The notes: a model not told the origin generated them from the sequence alone. Counted from the first letter of the stretch, positions 22,288-33,778 are shown. The stretch is DNA of 64,000 nucleotides from Temnothorax longispinosus (GCF_030848805.1 NC_092361.1:22651406-22715405), one strand, 5' to 3'. Translations and numbers: made by a program.

Positions 22288-24163
22288 AAGTTGAAACATT
22301 TTTCTTTAAATGAGAAAGAGAAAGAGGGAAGATGAAGAAAAAATCAAAATCGACTGTCATTTAAACAGCCAGTTAATTCTTTAGTCAACAAAAGTTATTG
22401 AATTCATGAAGTATCTACTAGTATCTAGTTTCCGATTTACGAGTATAATATAACGCTGCAACATGTTCTAGTTTTGTAATTATTGTCGAAAATAGCAAAT
22501 AATTGCTATTATATCCACAATTTTCTATTTCGCTCCGTAATGTAATAGAAAAACTGGGACGTGTCACGTGGGAATTCTAAGTGTTCATATATAACTCGGG
22601 AACTACATCCTACCTTATTTTTGGCAGTCTTAGTAGAATTCTCGGCGTAATCTGACGGTTTATGCCAATCCGATGCTAGACCGGATAAACATAAAACATG
22701 AGGCGGAGAACGGAGAAGCGTATAACAAAGAAACGTTCTAGCAATACTAAAAAGCTGAGGGACTAACCTCACGGGTCCATGTCGCTACATTTAGTGTATG
22801 TACGCGACAAAGCTTTCACCTTTCCCCTCACGATTCGCCATTGCTCGACGTGATATTTTATTGCATTGTGCGAAACTCTGAGTATACCATTTCTGAAGGC
22901 AATATTAGAAATTACTGTATTAGTTTTGATGTGGTTTTTCGAGCATAATTCTGAAAGTTCGATAATATTATATACAGTCTTTAAATACTAGAATAATAAA
23001 AATGTTCAATACATCTATTTTGCATTTGTAAAATAAAAATAAATTCTAAAGATAAACAATTTGTAATACAACGAGACCAACGTCTCACAGTTAAAATGAT
23101 CGAATAATGATAAATGAAAAAAGAAAGTCAAAAGCTACATAAGAAGAAACATGATATATAACAAAAAGATCAGTTTTTACGTCTAACGAAATTGGTTATT
23201 AATTGGTTAAGTTAAAATACGACCTTCGGCTCGTTCTGAAAGGATCTCGTAATCTAGAAAAAGACAACTATATATCTTTAAGATAGACAGGTCAAGGAGA
23301 TGAGAGGAGGAGGGAAAGAAGGAGGGAGTTAACGGTTTGTCTCTATGTAGATCGCTGACAGAAACAGCGAAAAGAATGGATTATATTCTTGTACGTAGCA
23401 TTTTCTTGTAAAAATAACTTTCTGAAGGTAACTGTGAAAATTATTTTACGAGATAGAAATAATTCCCTCAATAGATTTTTGAAAAAGATATTAAAAAACG
23501 ACAGAGAAGATTTGGGGTGTAGAGGAGTAAAAAAATTTAATATAATAAATTCCGCTATGTGTGAAGAAAGTTTTTACGCTAAACTACATTTAATTCAAAT
23601 TGAAACTAGAAAGACTTGAGAAGTTGAAATTAGTTTGCTTCGCTTATGTAACATTTAGGAAAAGAGTTGGTCACTTCAGAAACCTCTGTTTAATTAAACT
23701 GAAAGGGTGGGAGCAGTAATTCCATTTTAATCCCTGATGTAAAAGATATTCTTGCTTGAAATTGAATTGGACCAAAGAATTCTGCTTGCTAACTTGCTCG
23801 AAGTATATGTATAATATTTGCAAATAGAAATACGTGTTTGAAAATACTTCGAACTATTCGAGATTAATTAAGAAATGCGATTTAAAATAGATACAGTAGG
23901 AACAATGAGTTTTTAAATTTTTATATTATATATAGTTATACAAGTATATGCAACAAATATAAATTGATCAAACAAACATGAAAATATAGGATGAACGATG
24001 ATAGCTGGTATTATACAAAATTGTAAAATGAGCTGACGTTGAAAGAGGTAATTGCAGTAACTGGATAGCTTCGAATACTACTAAGATATGTGCGTTAAAG
24101 TCTTTCTTTTTACAAGAGGTGTCTCAATGTTATCGGGAAATCGTGTCCGGTTTCCAACACAAA
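22288..24163. other. AT-rich tract
   Basis: A+T-rich with a G+C-richer minus-strand frame at 22.51-22.77 kb (87 codons, no motif) and a purine-rich run at 23.28-23.33 kb. No gene called. Confidence 0.5.
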
Positions 24164-24319
24164 ATGTCATGGCGGCTGCATTCGTCACAATGTCGAGATT
24201 GTACGACTGGCGTTTTTCCCCCGATCCGGGAAGTCTCGTTGGATTGGGTCCTCCAACGAAATGTTAGCATGCTGTACATGTCGGTACAGTGGGGTTCCGC
24301 ATTGATCGGCAGGACCTAA
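24164..24319 (+). CDS. Short ORF, 51 codons, strong start context
   Basis: The ATG at 24164 sits in ACAAAATG, the preferred insect start context, and the frame ends with TAA at 24317-24319 (MSWRLHSSQCRDCTTG...). A second ATG, five bases downstream at 24169 and overlapping an ATGGCGGC motif, opens a 32-codon frame (MAAAFVTMSRLYDWRFSPDP...). Overlapping short frames at a strong start context fit a 5' leader with upstream ORFs as well as a small protein. No donor of quality is seen in the frame and no family is recognised. Confidence 0.2.
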   Translation: MSWRLHSSQCRDCTTGVFPPIREVSLDWVLQRNVSMLYMSVQWGSALIGRT

Positions 24320-26736
24320 GAGAGCTTCGCTCTGATTGGCCAGACTCCACCACATTCTTGTTTCCACGATACGGACGACAAGGACGAACATATCCACGAT
24401 GTTCGTTGATTAAAGAAGGACGAGTTATGTGTTGCACGAGAGAGAAAGAGAGGGGTCTGTCGATTTATAAGATTGAAAGAAGATAAGAAGTTGGAGGAAG
24501 AAAGTAGTACTGTGATGCAAATGATAGAAAGAGAAAAAAGAAAGAGAGAGTGAGAAAAAAGAGAGGTGGAAGAGTGGGAGAAAGAAAGCGTAAAGAAAGT
24601 AAAAAATTTTGAAACAGGACTATCGATCTTAAAATACAAAGACTGATGATCGAAGATAATCATGTTATATTAGAAATTATGATACAAAATTCAACAACAT
24701 TATTATAAGTATTAATTTCTTTTTGCAAATTTTTAAAATTGTAAATTTATTCTAAATTGTCAATTCTTTTCCGAGCACTAGCAACTATCTCTTTGTAAAA
24801 TATAAAGAAGGTTTAATTAGATATTTTTGAAAGAAGAGTCTCCGCTTCTATTCTTTTCTTCAACTCGATTAGTGTTCATCTTCCATCTTTCTCACTTTAA
24901 CCAGTCGCTTGTTTCTTTCGACCTCTATTAGTATCGTTTTCTTTCCTTATTATCCTTGTGCTATATAGGTGTTATGACCACGACTTTACAGAAAGCGAGT
25001 GTGCAAGTATTATGGTATAGGCTTTGTGCTATTAAGTAAAGCATTCCAACGAATTGACCGGTTAATCGACCGAATACTTGCATCGGCAACTTTTCTTCTT
25101 TTTTCCTCGTCTCATCTACCAATTGAAGCATATTTTATCTTCTTCCTTTTTTCATTTTTATTGCTTCTCAATGAAATCCAGCATTGACGGCTGCGTCAAC
25201 GACAGAAGGTATACTATACTCAACGTAATAAGCTGTATGATAATCTGACATCCCGATGCATTGGCACGATGATAACTTTTTGCGTCTTAAAATCATCTTG
25301 CCTTGATCTTGCGATTACGCGAGAGTTCGTATTCACGCGAAAGTCTGGGATAGATTTCGGTGAAGTCATGAATTGAACGAAATGTCTAAATTATATGATT
25401 ATAGATTTGCGATTTCGCTTTTTAAAACGTTCCATATTAATGAAGAAATAAAGATAGACTTCAATTTCTATCTTTTATTTTTTTATATTACATCTTATAT
25501 TTTATTTCTCTTAAATTTAACTGATTGTGAGACGTCGTTGGTTAGAAGGCATTATTATAATAAAGTTTTATCTTTATGCCAAAGAGATCTTCAACATCAA
25601 AGTATTCTACGTCTAAAGCCTTCTATTGATTAGACAGCAACCAGTGCGTGGACCCCTTGATGCACGTGGCGCCATCTTTGGAGAAAATCTGTAGTCAAGT
25701 TTCGACGAAGTTTCCCCCTCTCTTTCTCTTTAACCCTCTACCCTACCCCGAGCTGTGTGTGTGAGAAACAGTGGATGGAATGTGGCGAAAGAGGCAGGGG
25801 AAAATCAGGGTGAAGTGGGTTGAGACCAGGCGAGACGGGTCAACCAGTCCAGACCAGTCGGTCGCGCCCCAACAACCCTGTCCGACCCCTGGAAACCGGA
25901 CGAATAGGGAGGGGAAGACCGACTATCGATCCGAACGTTCATGTTACACGATCCGTAATCATTTTGAATTACACGTGAGCTCCGGGAGCTCGTTCCAGAC
26001 GAATAGTCGCGATTCGCTGTCTTATCAGAATATTTTAGTCAACTTGAGATTATTTAGAAGTAGTATGATGCCTGAATAATGCGTAAATACAATATGACAT
26101 GTATATAAAATCCGTATATCAATCTCTTCTCTCTCGATCTGAATTCGCGTTATTTATATGTACGAAATAAGAAAGATATGCTGTTTTGTTAAATAACTTT
26201 GTCAAAAATTCATCTTAAAATTACAATTTAAAATTTTATATACATGTGACTTCTGCTAGTTATGAAAAATTTACAAAATACTATATTAAATTCTCTAAAA
26301 CTCATCTATACACTAATAATTTTATTCCGTTTCAATCTCGATCAAAAAGAAAATCTCAATCGAGAAGCTTGTTGCTGGTTACGCAACAACTTATATTTTA
26401 AAGAATACGCGTACATTTATACGGCCTTGGTTTTGAATATGTAAAAATATAAACTGCTAAACTGCGAAGGCAATTTGTGGAAGAAAATCTAGCGTTTCGT
26501 TCGTGAATTTCTTAGAATCATTTAACGTCGAGAGCAAGCTTTGCGGCACGCTATAAATCTAAGTGCCCTTGAACTTAAACCTCGTGCAATACGAGAATAC
26601 ATTTCTACGTCAATACATACAAGACACGACTCACGCTCTCTCGAAACTCGCGATCAATTCGTGCTGCGAATTCGGGGAGTCTTTCGTGTGTCGTGTAACG
26701 TGGACACAAGTAAAAGCTTGGGCAACCGGCAGCTAG
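24320..26736. other. Mixed tract: purine run, AT-rich DNA, G+C-rich patch
   Basis: 24440-24610 is a purine-rich, GA/GAAA-dominated stretch whose complement gives a Phe/Ser-rich frame of no coding value. 25640-26000 is a G+C-rich patch with GGCGCCATCTTTGG at about 25670, a YY1/PHO-like site (AAAGATGGCGCC on the minus strand). The plus-strand frame 25771-26079 begins with a real ATG in this patch but shows no recognisable content. The rest is A+T-rich. Confidence 0.45.
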
Positions 26737-26836
26737 ATGGCGGCACAAATCAGTCGCTGTCATGGAGCCTGAGTGGTCCAACCAAAGCTCGAATCACGTC
26801 CTCGTAATCGAGGACATGGCGGCAGCATGGCGGCAG
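26737..26836 (+). promoter_or_regulatory. Cluster of three ATGGCGGC (YY1/PHO-like) motifs
   Basis: ATGGCGGCA occurs at 26737, 26816 and 26827. The last two form a perfect tandem of the 11-mer CATGGCGGCAG (26815-26825 and 26826-26836). The YY1 family, PHO in flies, recognises AAGATGGCGGC-type sites with the core GCCAT/ATGGC; such sites often overlap start codons near promoters. Factor assignment is inference. Confidence 0.4.
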
Positions 26837-27046
26837 AACGTACGTCGTTGGTATTCCAAGTACGATTTTTTCGTCACACTCTACCTGAGAATTTTTTTCC
26901 TATATCTCATATATTTCACTGACAGTCCTGACAGCATCTATAAGTCGCATGAAAATAAGATTTTTACTCGCTCAATACTTCCTAACTTTATTTTCGATTT
27001 ATTTATTAGCTCTTACTTACATTTGCTTCACGAGAAGCTACATTAA
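26762..27046 (+). CDS. Candidate small membrane protein or first exon, 94 codons
   Basis: A true ATG with G at -3 and +4 (TGTCATGGAG) opens a frame to TAA at 27044-27046. The first 35 residues are hydrophilic (MEPEWSNQSSNHVLVIED then MAAAWRQN); residues about 38-53 (FFVTLYLRIFFLYLIY) form a hydrophobic segment. The DNA turns AT-rich after codon 38, so the real coding part may stop at a donor such as CAGAAC|GTACGT (about 26839), making this a first exon. No family recognised. The start lies between ATGGCGGC motifs. Confidence 0.25.
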   Translation: MEPEWSNQSSNHVLVIEDMAAAWRQNVRRWYSKYDFFVTLYLRIFFLYLIYFTDSPDSIYKSHENKIFTRSILPNFIFDLFISSYLHLLHEKLH

Positions 27047-28139
27047 ATGTACATCGGGACTCATGCCACAAACATAAGTCAATCGGGTCTGTGATATACG
27101 CTGAAAAGATCATCATCATTGAAACTTAAGGAGAAAGTTCCATATTTCAGTTTATTTTTATCCAGTAATGTATATTATCATAAATGTAATAAAAGTATTT
27201 AGATAAGATAAGTATAAAGATATTTAAACACTACAAAATATTACTGACTCGCTACAACTAAAAAGAGATGGAATATTACTGAGTTAGCATATTCATTCAT
27301 TCAGTTTGAAATAATATAATTGTTGATTCTGATCTTCATTTCTTTAAATTGTTTGAAATTGTCGAAAAGAAAGTTAAAATTTTAAATATAATAAAGGGTT
27401 TTTGTGAAATACTCTTTAAAATCTGCACATAAAAAACAATGAAAACTTCTTATTGTTAGAAAAAAATTGTATGTTGAGTAGTTCTTTCTTTGTACTCAGC
27501 TGCAATATAGTATATCTTCTGTTTTATATTCTATGTCTCATCGAAAATGAATTATATTTACGCAAAGTGAAAGAGAAGTGAGTGTTATATACGTATATCA
27601 CAGTCCTTAAGTCTCCGACGGTACCCGCATTCACGAAGTATTGACAAAGTCACTCGTCACGCACGCATAAAATACTTGAACGCGATTCTCGGAAAGATAT
27701 TAGGTAATGTGGAAAGTAGTGCGAACGATAAAAGTTCTAATTATTAAGTAATTACCTCTCATTCAGTTAATTGAAATCATTAACGAAGACTTGGAGTACA
27801 AAGTATCAAAAGGTCATATTCATTTAAAGCGAGACCAATCAATTTTCAGATAAATTTTATTACGCAATATTATTTAATTTAGGGAAACAGAAATTATTAA
27901 TCATATTCAAAACTTAAAAATTAATGTTTATAGTATGTATAATATTATAATGCAAAAGAGTACTGGAAAGAAAACTCGCGTGCACTAACAGAGTAATTTC
28001 TCCATGAAACTTTTAACAGGGCGTGTACTCTTTCGACGTAAAAAGAGCTTCTTTGGGCTACAGAACCTCTTGTACTTCGTCCTTAATTTAAGCTGTTATT
28101 TGCTTGGATCTTTTTTTATTGTGGTGCTGTTTATTTCAG

Positions 28140-28217
28140 CCCTCTGCAGCAATCGTCAAAAATGGATTTTTAGATAGAAAAAGTAATGCGTATATATTTA
28201 ATTTATTAATGAAATAA
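28140..28217 (+). other. Possible terminal exon, 25 codons plus stop
   Basis: The acceptor is strong: a T-rich run (CTTTTTTTATT...GTTTATTTCAG, AG at 28138-28139). The only frame that stays open reads PSAAIVKNGFLDRKSNAYIF and ends with TAA at 28215-28217; the other two hit stops within 13 codons. No polyadenylation signal was verified and good acceptors arise by chance in T-rich DNA. Confidence 0.15.
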
Positions 28218-29490
28218 TTTGTGGTCAAGTATTTTTTACTGTCACTCTATTAGACATTAATGTGAAAGTAAAACGAATTTGGCATTAAAATAGTATATTT
28301 TCTTATTATGGTAAACAAAATATCTTTTTTGCATTTAATGCGCATAGTTTAATCGACTCGAAAAAAGAAAGAAATAAAACGGTTGTTCAATGCGTTATGG
28401 GGTGATAAAAGATATGAAATTCGCGTAAATTAAGCAAAAGCAAAGGGGATATATCGTTGCGAATGCCAAGTTACTCTTTTACAACGTGATGATTATCGTC
28501 GAGGCTATATACTAATTAGCTTTCATTATTTATGCACTGACAGTTAAGTACATGAGGCGTTATAAACGAGTACAATGCTCCTCCCATGTTAATCAAACCG
28601 TGTTATCTATAAATAGGACTTGAAAAACGTATTATACAATATAACTTAAACTCTCTTGTTTTTGTAATACTTTTTATTTCACATCATCATATTAAAGATT
28701 AACGAACATTAGCGATATTAAAATTATTTTATTAAAATATTTTGAATGTATTATAATACCTAGTGATATTACTCATGCGTGTTTATCGCAATAATTGTTA
28801 ATTATAGTGATTAATAATACAGTTTTCGTGATAATACTTATCATGCATAAAAACAACGTAAATTGTAAATTGCAATAAACTATTTTTTTTACGCGATAGT
28901 CTCTAAAAAGGTTCAAGTTAAGAAAGATCTCGGGGACAAGCAGGATAAAAATATTCCAAGAAGAACAACGGAAAAGTTAATAATTTGGTCCGGCAGTCGC
29001 CGACGCCGTAAGCAATTACACCCGATTACGCGTAACAGCTTGAGAGAAATTTTTCATTCGACAGAATAATCTTCGCAGCTGCGCCCGGTATCAGCTATGC
29101 ACGATGCGTATTCATATATCCGTTCGAAGAATCGAATTTTAGACTGCAGCTTGAAATTGTATAAAGTTTCTCACGCGGAGGACGCGATTGCCCGCCTTAT
29201 TCTCCCCGTTCCTTCACGGAAAAATGACAGTCACATTTACAAACCTTACGAGTCTGGAATTATTCGCATTTCTAATATCGTCGTTTTGAAATCTATCCAA
29301 AAATGAAATGGACTTTTTCGAGAACAAATCTTGTGAATATACATACTTTCGCAAACACCTACCGTCGGGTGATCACAAGATTTGCCCGTTGGAAATTATT
29401 ACTAACTTCTTGCTTTTTGCGTAATAAAGTACTAACTTTATTATATTTATTTCCTTTTGGAAAATGGTGAATGAGAATATGACTGAAACA

Positions 29491-29510
29491 GTAGTACAGT
29501 GTAGTACAGT
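29491..29510. repeat. Tandem 2 x 10 bp
   Basis: GTAGTACAGT repeated twice without a break. Confidence 0.8.
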
Positions 29511-30366
29511 GAAATTTGATTTGAATATCGTAACTCTCTTAATTAGGCAAATAGAAAAATAGCAGATACCTATCTTATTATAGAACTATAAATAGACAAA
29601 TTATAGGAATATTTCTCTCTCTTTTTATCTCACTAGTCATAGTACGATAACGTATATAAAGAAAATTACAAAATATTTTATTTTACCAATTAAAAATTGA
29701 GATAAATGAAATAATTGTGTTATATGCAATTTATCTTTTGCTTATTAAATGTTTTATTTATATTCAATATTAATTCTAGTAATTTTAAAGTTTTATTAAT
29801 TCATCACGCATTGCGTATTTATCTTGTTTTGTAGTTTGCGATTACTGCTCTTCTATTATAATTAAACTAATAATTAGCTAATATTCAAGAACTTTACAAA
29901 AATGTACATTATTCATGTTCTTAATTCCATCTAAAAAATTGACTGTAGCGTAGCTTCAGGATGTTAAACGAGAACAATATTGCCAACACCTGCTGCCATT
30001 TGATCACTCGGTTCACATCACAGTTGCTGGCAAATAAATTAAAATGTTTTATAACGACGCAACTATTAAGTTGGAGCACTACAATTTAAAGCGTGAAACA
30101 TTCGAGATTTTTTTTATTTTCGAGACAGCCGTCGGCAATGTTAAAGCGAATAAGCTTCCACGGCGTAGAATATGGCGTCCTTAACGATTTTGTTGTTTTG
30201 GTTGTCTTAATACTACAGCGTGGAACTTTATTTTATTTTGATGTATTTTTAGCGAGCACGAACATGCAGATTATTTTTAACATTTTGTAAAGTTAGAGAG
30301 TTACTAAATACGCATGGTATGCATATCGTGTTTTATTTTTAATATTCTAAAATAGAGACAGATAGA

Positions 30367-30398
30367 TTTTCATACTTTATCATTTTCATACTTTATAT
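30367..30398. repeat. Tandem 2 x 16 bp
   Basis: TTTTCATACTTTATCA followed by TTTTCATACTTTATAT; 14 of 16 positions agree. Confidence 0.75.
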
Positions 30399-30690
30399 AA
30401 TATTATAAATTATTCAATAAATTATTTTTTATCATTAATTACAATTTTTTAATCATTACTTATAATTATTTAGCTATAATTAAAAAAAAGGATCAACTTG
30501 TCAAATTATTTGTTTTATCTTACAATTAGATCCACTTTTCACTAGATGTAAAACCAATTTTACACAAAAATGTTTTTTTTTGGTAAAACTAAATTATTTA
30601 GAGAAGAAAAGACGCATTTCTTCTGTGCGAACGCTCCAAGGCGGAGAATTCAGCAAGCAGATAATTTTACGCTTCCTTTTCAAACGACAG

Positions 30691-30984
30691 ATGGGGATGG
30701 CAATGAGAGAGCAGCTGCGAAATTATTCTCCGAGGTATTTCTGTAGAGATCAGTTAGGAATTTCGTGTAGCAGCCGTTCCGCTCCCACCTTCGTTCTTTG
30801 CAATCTGTTTGCACGCGCCCCTTTATGGCGCAATGTTGAAGAAATATTGTTCCAAGCATATGCGAACATGGGGCTTCCAAATTTAAAGTTACTACTAACA
30901 ATATCTCCTTTTTCCGAGAGAACACATAATACGCATCGTTTGCTTCGGAAGAGTTTGCATAAAATCTCCTTTATGAAAAGATAA
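30691..30984 (+). CDS. Candidate ORF, 97 codons, unknown function
   Basis: ATG at 30691 (MGMAMREQLRNYSPRYFCRD...) to TAA at 30982-30984 in otherwise AT-rich surroundings. Without requiring a start, the same frame is open back to a TAA near 30481, about 166 codons in all, one of the longest open stretches in the window. The peptide is basic and mixed, with no membrane segment or motif I recognise. No good acceptor or donor stands out. A frame this long is borderline for chance in 64 kb of AT-rich DNA. Confidence 0.25.
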   Translation: MGMAMREQLRNYSPRYFCRDQLGISCSSRSAPTFVLCNLFARAPLWRNVEEILFQAYANMGLPNLKLLLTISPFSERTHNTHRLLRKSLHKISFMKR

Positions 30985-32923
30985 AGAATCGCGTATAATA
31001 AATATATTACCAATATTGGAGATAAAGATTTTTCTTCCTAAGATTTATTCGATAGCGGATAATATCGTGCGAATAGTGCGCTAAAATACACGACTGTTAT
31101 ATTTATCGCATCAAATAAAGCGGAATGTGCTTTCGTTGAATACTTTAGTACTTATTATACAAAATAGTAGTATACAATATAACTCACGCGAGCGAAATAG
31201 TAAATTTAAAAGGAGATGGGTATACATGTACCACGGAAGCACTCAATGTTATTTTTTTCGAAAATGCTGGCTCGAGGTAAAGACGGGAACCATAGGGGAC
31301 TGGCACAATACACGGGAAAGATCTTCCTGCATCATTTCTGGAAATTGAAGTTTTGTTGTTCCACCCTATCGACTGCTTGTCTCGCAGCAACACCACCTAT
31401 CTTCGGTTTTCTTTCGGCGACACGAGACCCTCATCTTATTTCACCTCTTTTGTCTCGCCTACCGAATATCCTCCGACGCTTTTACTCCACCTCCCACACG
31501 TACGCGCGTCTAGCTATAGTGGAGTCAACATTTTCATCTCGAGCAAACAGGATTCGGTGCTCTCCGACAGGGAATTGAGGAAAGTTCGCTCACACTTCGC
31601 GGCAATCGCGAAAATAGAGTAACGAAGTACTCTTCTTCTTACAGTCTAATCACTAATAGGATATGGAAATAGAATCATTATTAGGAAATTATTAATCATT
31701 ATTAGGAAATTATTATTAACACAGAAATTATTTTTATACAAGAAGGATTAATTGTTCTCGCGATAGAATATATATGTATGTATATATAACTTCACGTTTA
31801 TAAATATGCGAAACGATGTTTACGACGCTGCTCATTAAAATACATTCTATCATGATTTTTCCTATTTTTCTTACGATATCATAATTGTTCTTTACATTAA
31901 TTTTATTTTAAATACTAAAAAGAGAAATGTGTAGGTTCTGCGAATGCGACATGCGATATGAGTTTACGTCGATCGGCCGGCACTTCCACAATCTTCCAAA
32001 TTTGAGATTTTCGTATCCAAGCGGAGCGCGACGCGTACGAAGACGGTTACTATATAAATGAAAATTTACAGCTTCATAATTTCTCTCTACATAACTTCTC
32101 TCTAGGTAGCGCGGAGGACGGCGCGTGTAAAACTTACTGGTTACTAAACGCCGTAACGAACGAGAATAATGAATTTCCAGTAAGTATCGCGATCCGTGTC
32201 CGAGGCTACCCACGTGTGAAATTGCGGCGCGCAAGGTCTCGCGTATACCTTACGCGCTCGTGTGTATATACGCACGCACGGACACCGACGGCATTCACGC
32301 ACGCCCGAATACTCGCGACGATAACGAGCCGCTCGCTAGTTTCCGCGCGGCACGAGATAGCCCAGCCGCACCGCAGCGCGAGTTTTGCTCTTCACGCACG
32401 TTATAATAAACTTCACATTATATTCCGCGCGTTGCATTTCGCGACCCGCGGACCGCGAAGCGTAGCGCTCATGAAAGCGCAGTCATCATCCTTCTTGAGG
32501 ACGGAATTCTTGCCTGTTTCATGCATGTCAGGGTTTCTCTGGATTCGCGGCATGTGATCTAAGGCGAACTGACTTCAAATAACGGACGTGCAAGAATAGA
32601 TTGCAGCTTCGATACATTTTCGAGCTTGGATTTTCAACGTAGCAAACGTTTTCGCGCTATGAGATTACTATAACTATCGATTATGAGTCTAAAATAATCT
32701 CAGAATTAATTTTACGGGAAATGCAATTATATTTGGAAACTGTTTTAACTGTTGATTTTTAGCCATTGAAATTGATATAAATTTCGCGTTTGTAAGGAAA
32801 ATAAAGAGATCATATTATTGATGTAACAAACGTTTATGTACGCGCAGTCTTAAAATGTCGCGCAAATAAAAAGTAAATTGAAAATCGCATTTATTCGAAC
32901 GTAATGCTTTTGTCTCATGTGAC
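30985..32923. other. AT-rich DNA giving way to a CpG-rich block
   Basis: 31.2-31.6 kb has overlapping plus-strand frames without motifs. A perfect 2x21-bp tandem lies at 31673-31714. From about 31.9 kb the sequence becomes CpG-rich, with ACGC/GCAC repeats at 32.26-32.31 kb and facing donor-like sites at 32131-32136 (minus, CCA|GTAAGT) and 32180 (plus, CCA|GTAAGTAT). No gene called. Confidence 0.45.
31673..31714. repeat. Perfect tandem 2 x 21 bp
   Basis: The unit AATCATTATTAGGAAATTAT plus a final T (21 bp) occurs twice head to tail at 31673-31693 and 31694-31714 with no mismatch, a recent duplication or replication-slippage product. Confidence 0.9.
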
Positions 32924-33493
32924 TCATGTCGCACGACAATCAAAACGGTTGATCTTCGCGAATAGGGAGACAGTTTTACGGGATGCGCTCTCCCAATGCA
33001 ACGGCGCGGATCCATTTTTACGCTCGATCGATGCGAGGAGACGCGGGGCGCAGCAAATCGTGTATTTATAACGCGACGCGTTCGTGCCGACCAATATTCT
33101 CCACGACGGCGCAATACGACTATTATGGAAATTGTATTTACCGGAGAGTCTCACGGAAGTCTCTGTCGCACGGCCATACCCGCCGTCTCCTCTTGTATGT
33201 AAATAGCTATAAGTACCATCCGCGGACAACCTCACGCGGTGACTTACGGACGATCGCGGAGGGAAAAAAAGTCGAATCTTGTCGGATGCCTCGACTTTTA
33301 CTGGACGGGTCGTCATAGATAGAACGACACAGGCGGAGACACTTACCTTGCGAACAGGTGCGTGACACTTTGACGGGAACGACGGACAAGTGTATTCTCG
33401 CGGAGCCTTGAGCCCCAGGACCTTGAGGAGTCCAGGAACGTTCCACAACGCGCACTTCCTTCGCGAGACCTTGAGGCAAAACTGTGCGCTCGC
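32924..33493 (-). CDS. Longest open frame (189 codons), with an internal exon-like 45-codon segment
   Basis: On the minus strand the frame runs from just after TAG (33494-33496) to TGA at 32924. Within it, GCGCACAG marks a possible acceptor (exon start 33481) and GTTCGCAAG|GTAAGT, a match to the donor consensus at every position, ends the segment at 33347. That 135-nt segment is exactly 45 codons, phase 0 at both ends, Cys/Lys-rich (FCLKVSRRKCALWNVPGLLK then ...KCHAPVRK) with very G/C-rich third positions. Alternatively translation begins at ATG 33316 (MTTRPVKVEASDKIRLFF...) for 130 codons, in a weak context. Two other frames are open across the donor region, so composition contributes. No family recognised. 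Confidence 0.3.
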   Translation of the reverse strand, partial: ASAQFCLKVSRRKCALWNVPGLLKVLGLKAPREYTCPSFPSKCHAPVRKVSVSACVVLSMTTRPVKVEASDKIRLFFPPRSSVSHRVRLSADGTYSYLHTRGDGGYGRATETSVRLSGKYNFHNSRIAPSWRILVGTNASRYKYTICCAPRLLASIERKNGSAPLHWESASRKTVSLFAKINRFDCRAT

Positions 33494-33558
33494 CTACCAG
33501 TCTCGTGGTTTTTCGAGCTGTTCACCGTTACGATTTTTTTACCGAGACAATAGCGGCC

Positions 33559-33581
33559 AAAGGGTTAAGCTTAAACCCTTT
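33559..33581. repeat. Hairpin, 8-bp stem
   Basis: AAAGGGTT at 33559-33566 and AACCCTTT at 33574-33581 flank AAGCTTA. It lies between the minus-strand exon candidate and the plus-strand exon candidate. Confidence 0.6.
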
Positions 33582-33651
33582 CGCTTAATCGTATAGGGAA
33601 AGGATTTTGTGTCGTTCTTCCGTTTTCGGTGTTTCTCTCTTCCTGGTTTAG

Positions 33652-33727
33652 CCTTCGGCATTCCAGGTTAAAATACGATTTTATTACGGCGCGAAACGTC
33701 CGAATCTTTTGATGTTTTATTGTCAAG
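33652..33727 (+). CDS. Candidate internal exon, 76 nt
   Basis: The acceptor is excellent: GTTTCTCTCTTCCTGGTTTAG (AG at 33650-33651; longest pyrimidine run shown in part) and so is the donor, TCAAG|GTGAGC (GT at 33728). One frame only is open across the 76 nt, reading PSAFQVKIRFYYGAKRPNLL and on to MFYCQ, and its stop upstream is the TAG of the acceptor itself; both other frames contain stops. This is the best-supported internal exon by splice signals. No domain can be assigned from 25 residues. No neighbouring exon in a compatible phase has been identified. Confidence 0.35.
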
Positions 33728-33778
33728 GTGAGCTTCAGGTAAAATGGTCGTCATTGGACGACGTGACGTGAAAAGGGT

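Larger units (their letters stand above)
27047..30690. other. AT-rich desert with one terminal-exon candidate
   Basis: Long A+T-rich tract with few frames. It contains a tandem 10-mer at 29491-29510, a 2x16-bp tandem at 30367-30398, and a strong acceptor with a short open frame at 28140. 28970-29300 is modestly G+C-richer. No other structure recognised. Confidence 0.5.

Noticed and set aside
24316..24663. 115-codon minus-strand frame
   Set aside because: Phe/Ser/Leu-dominated because the plus strand is a purine run; low complexity.
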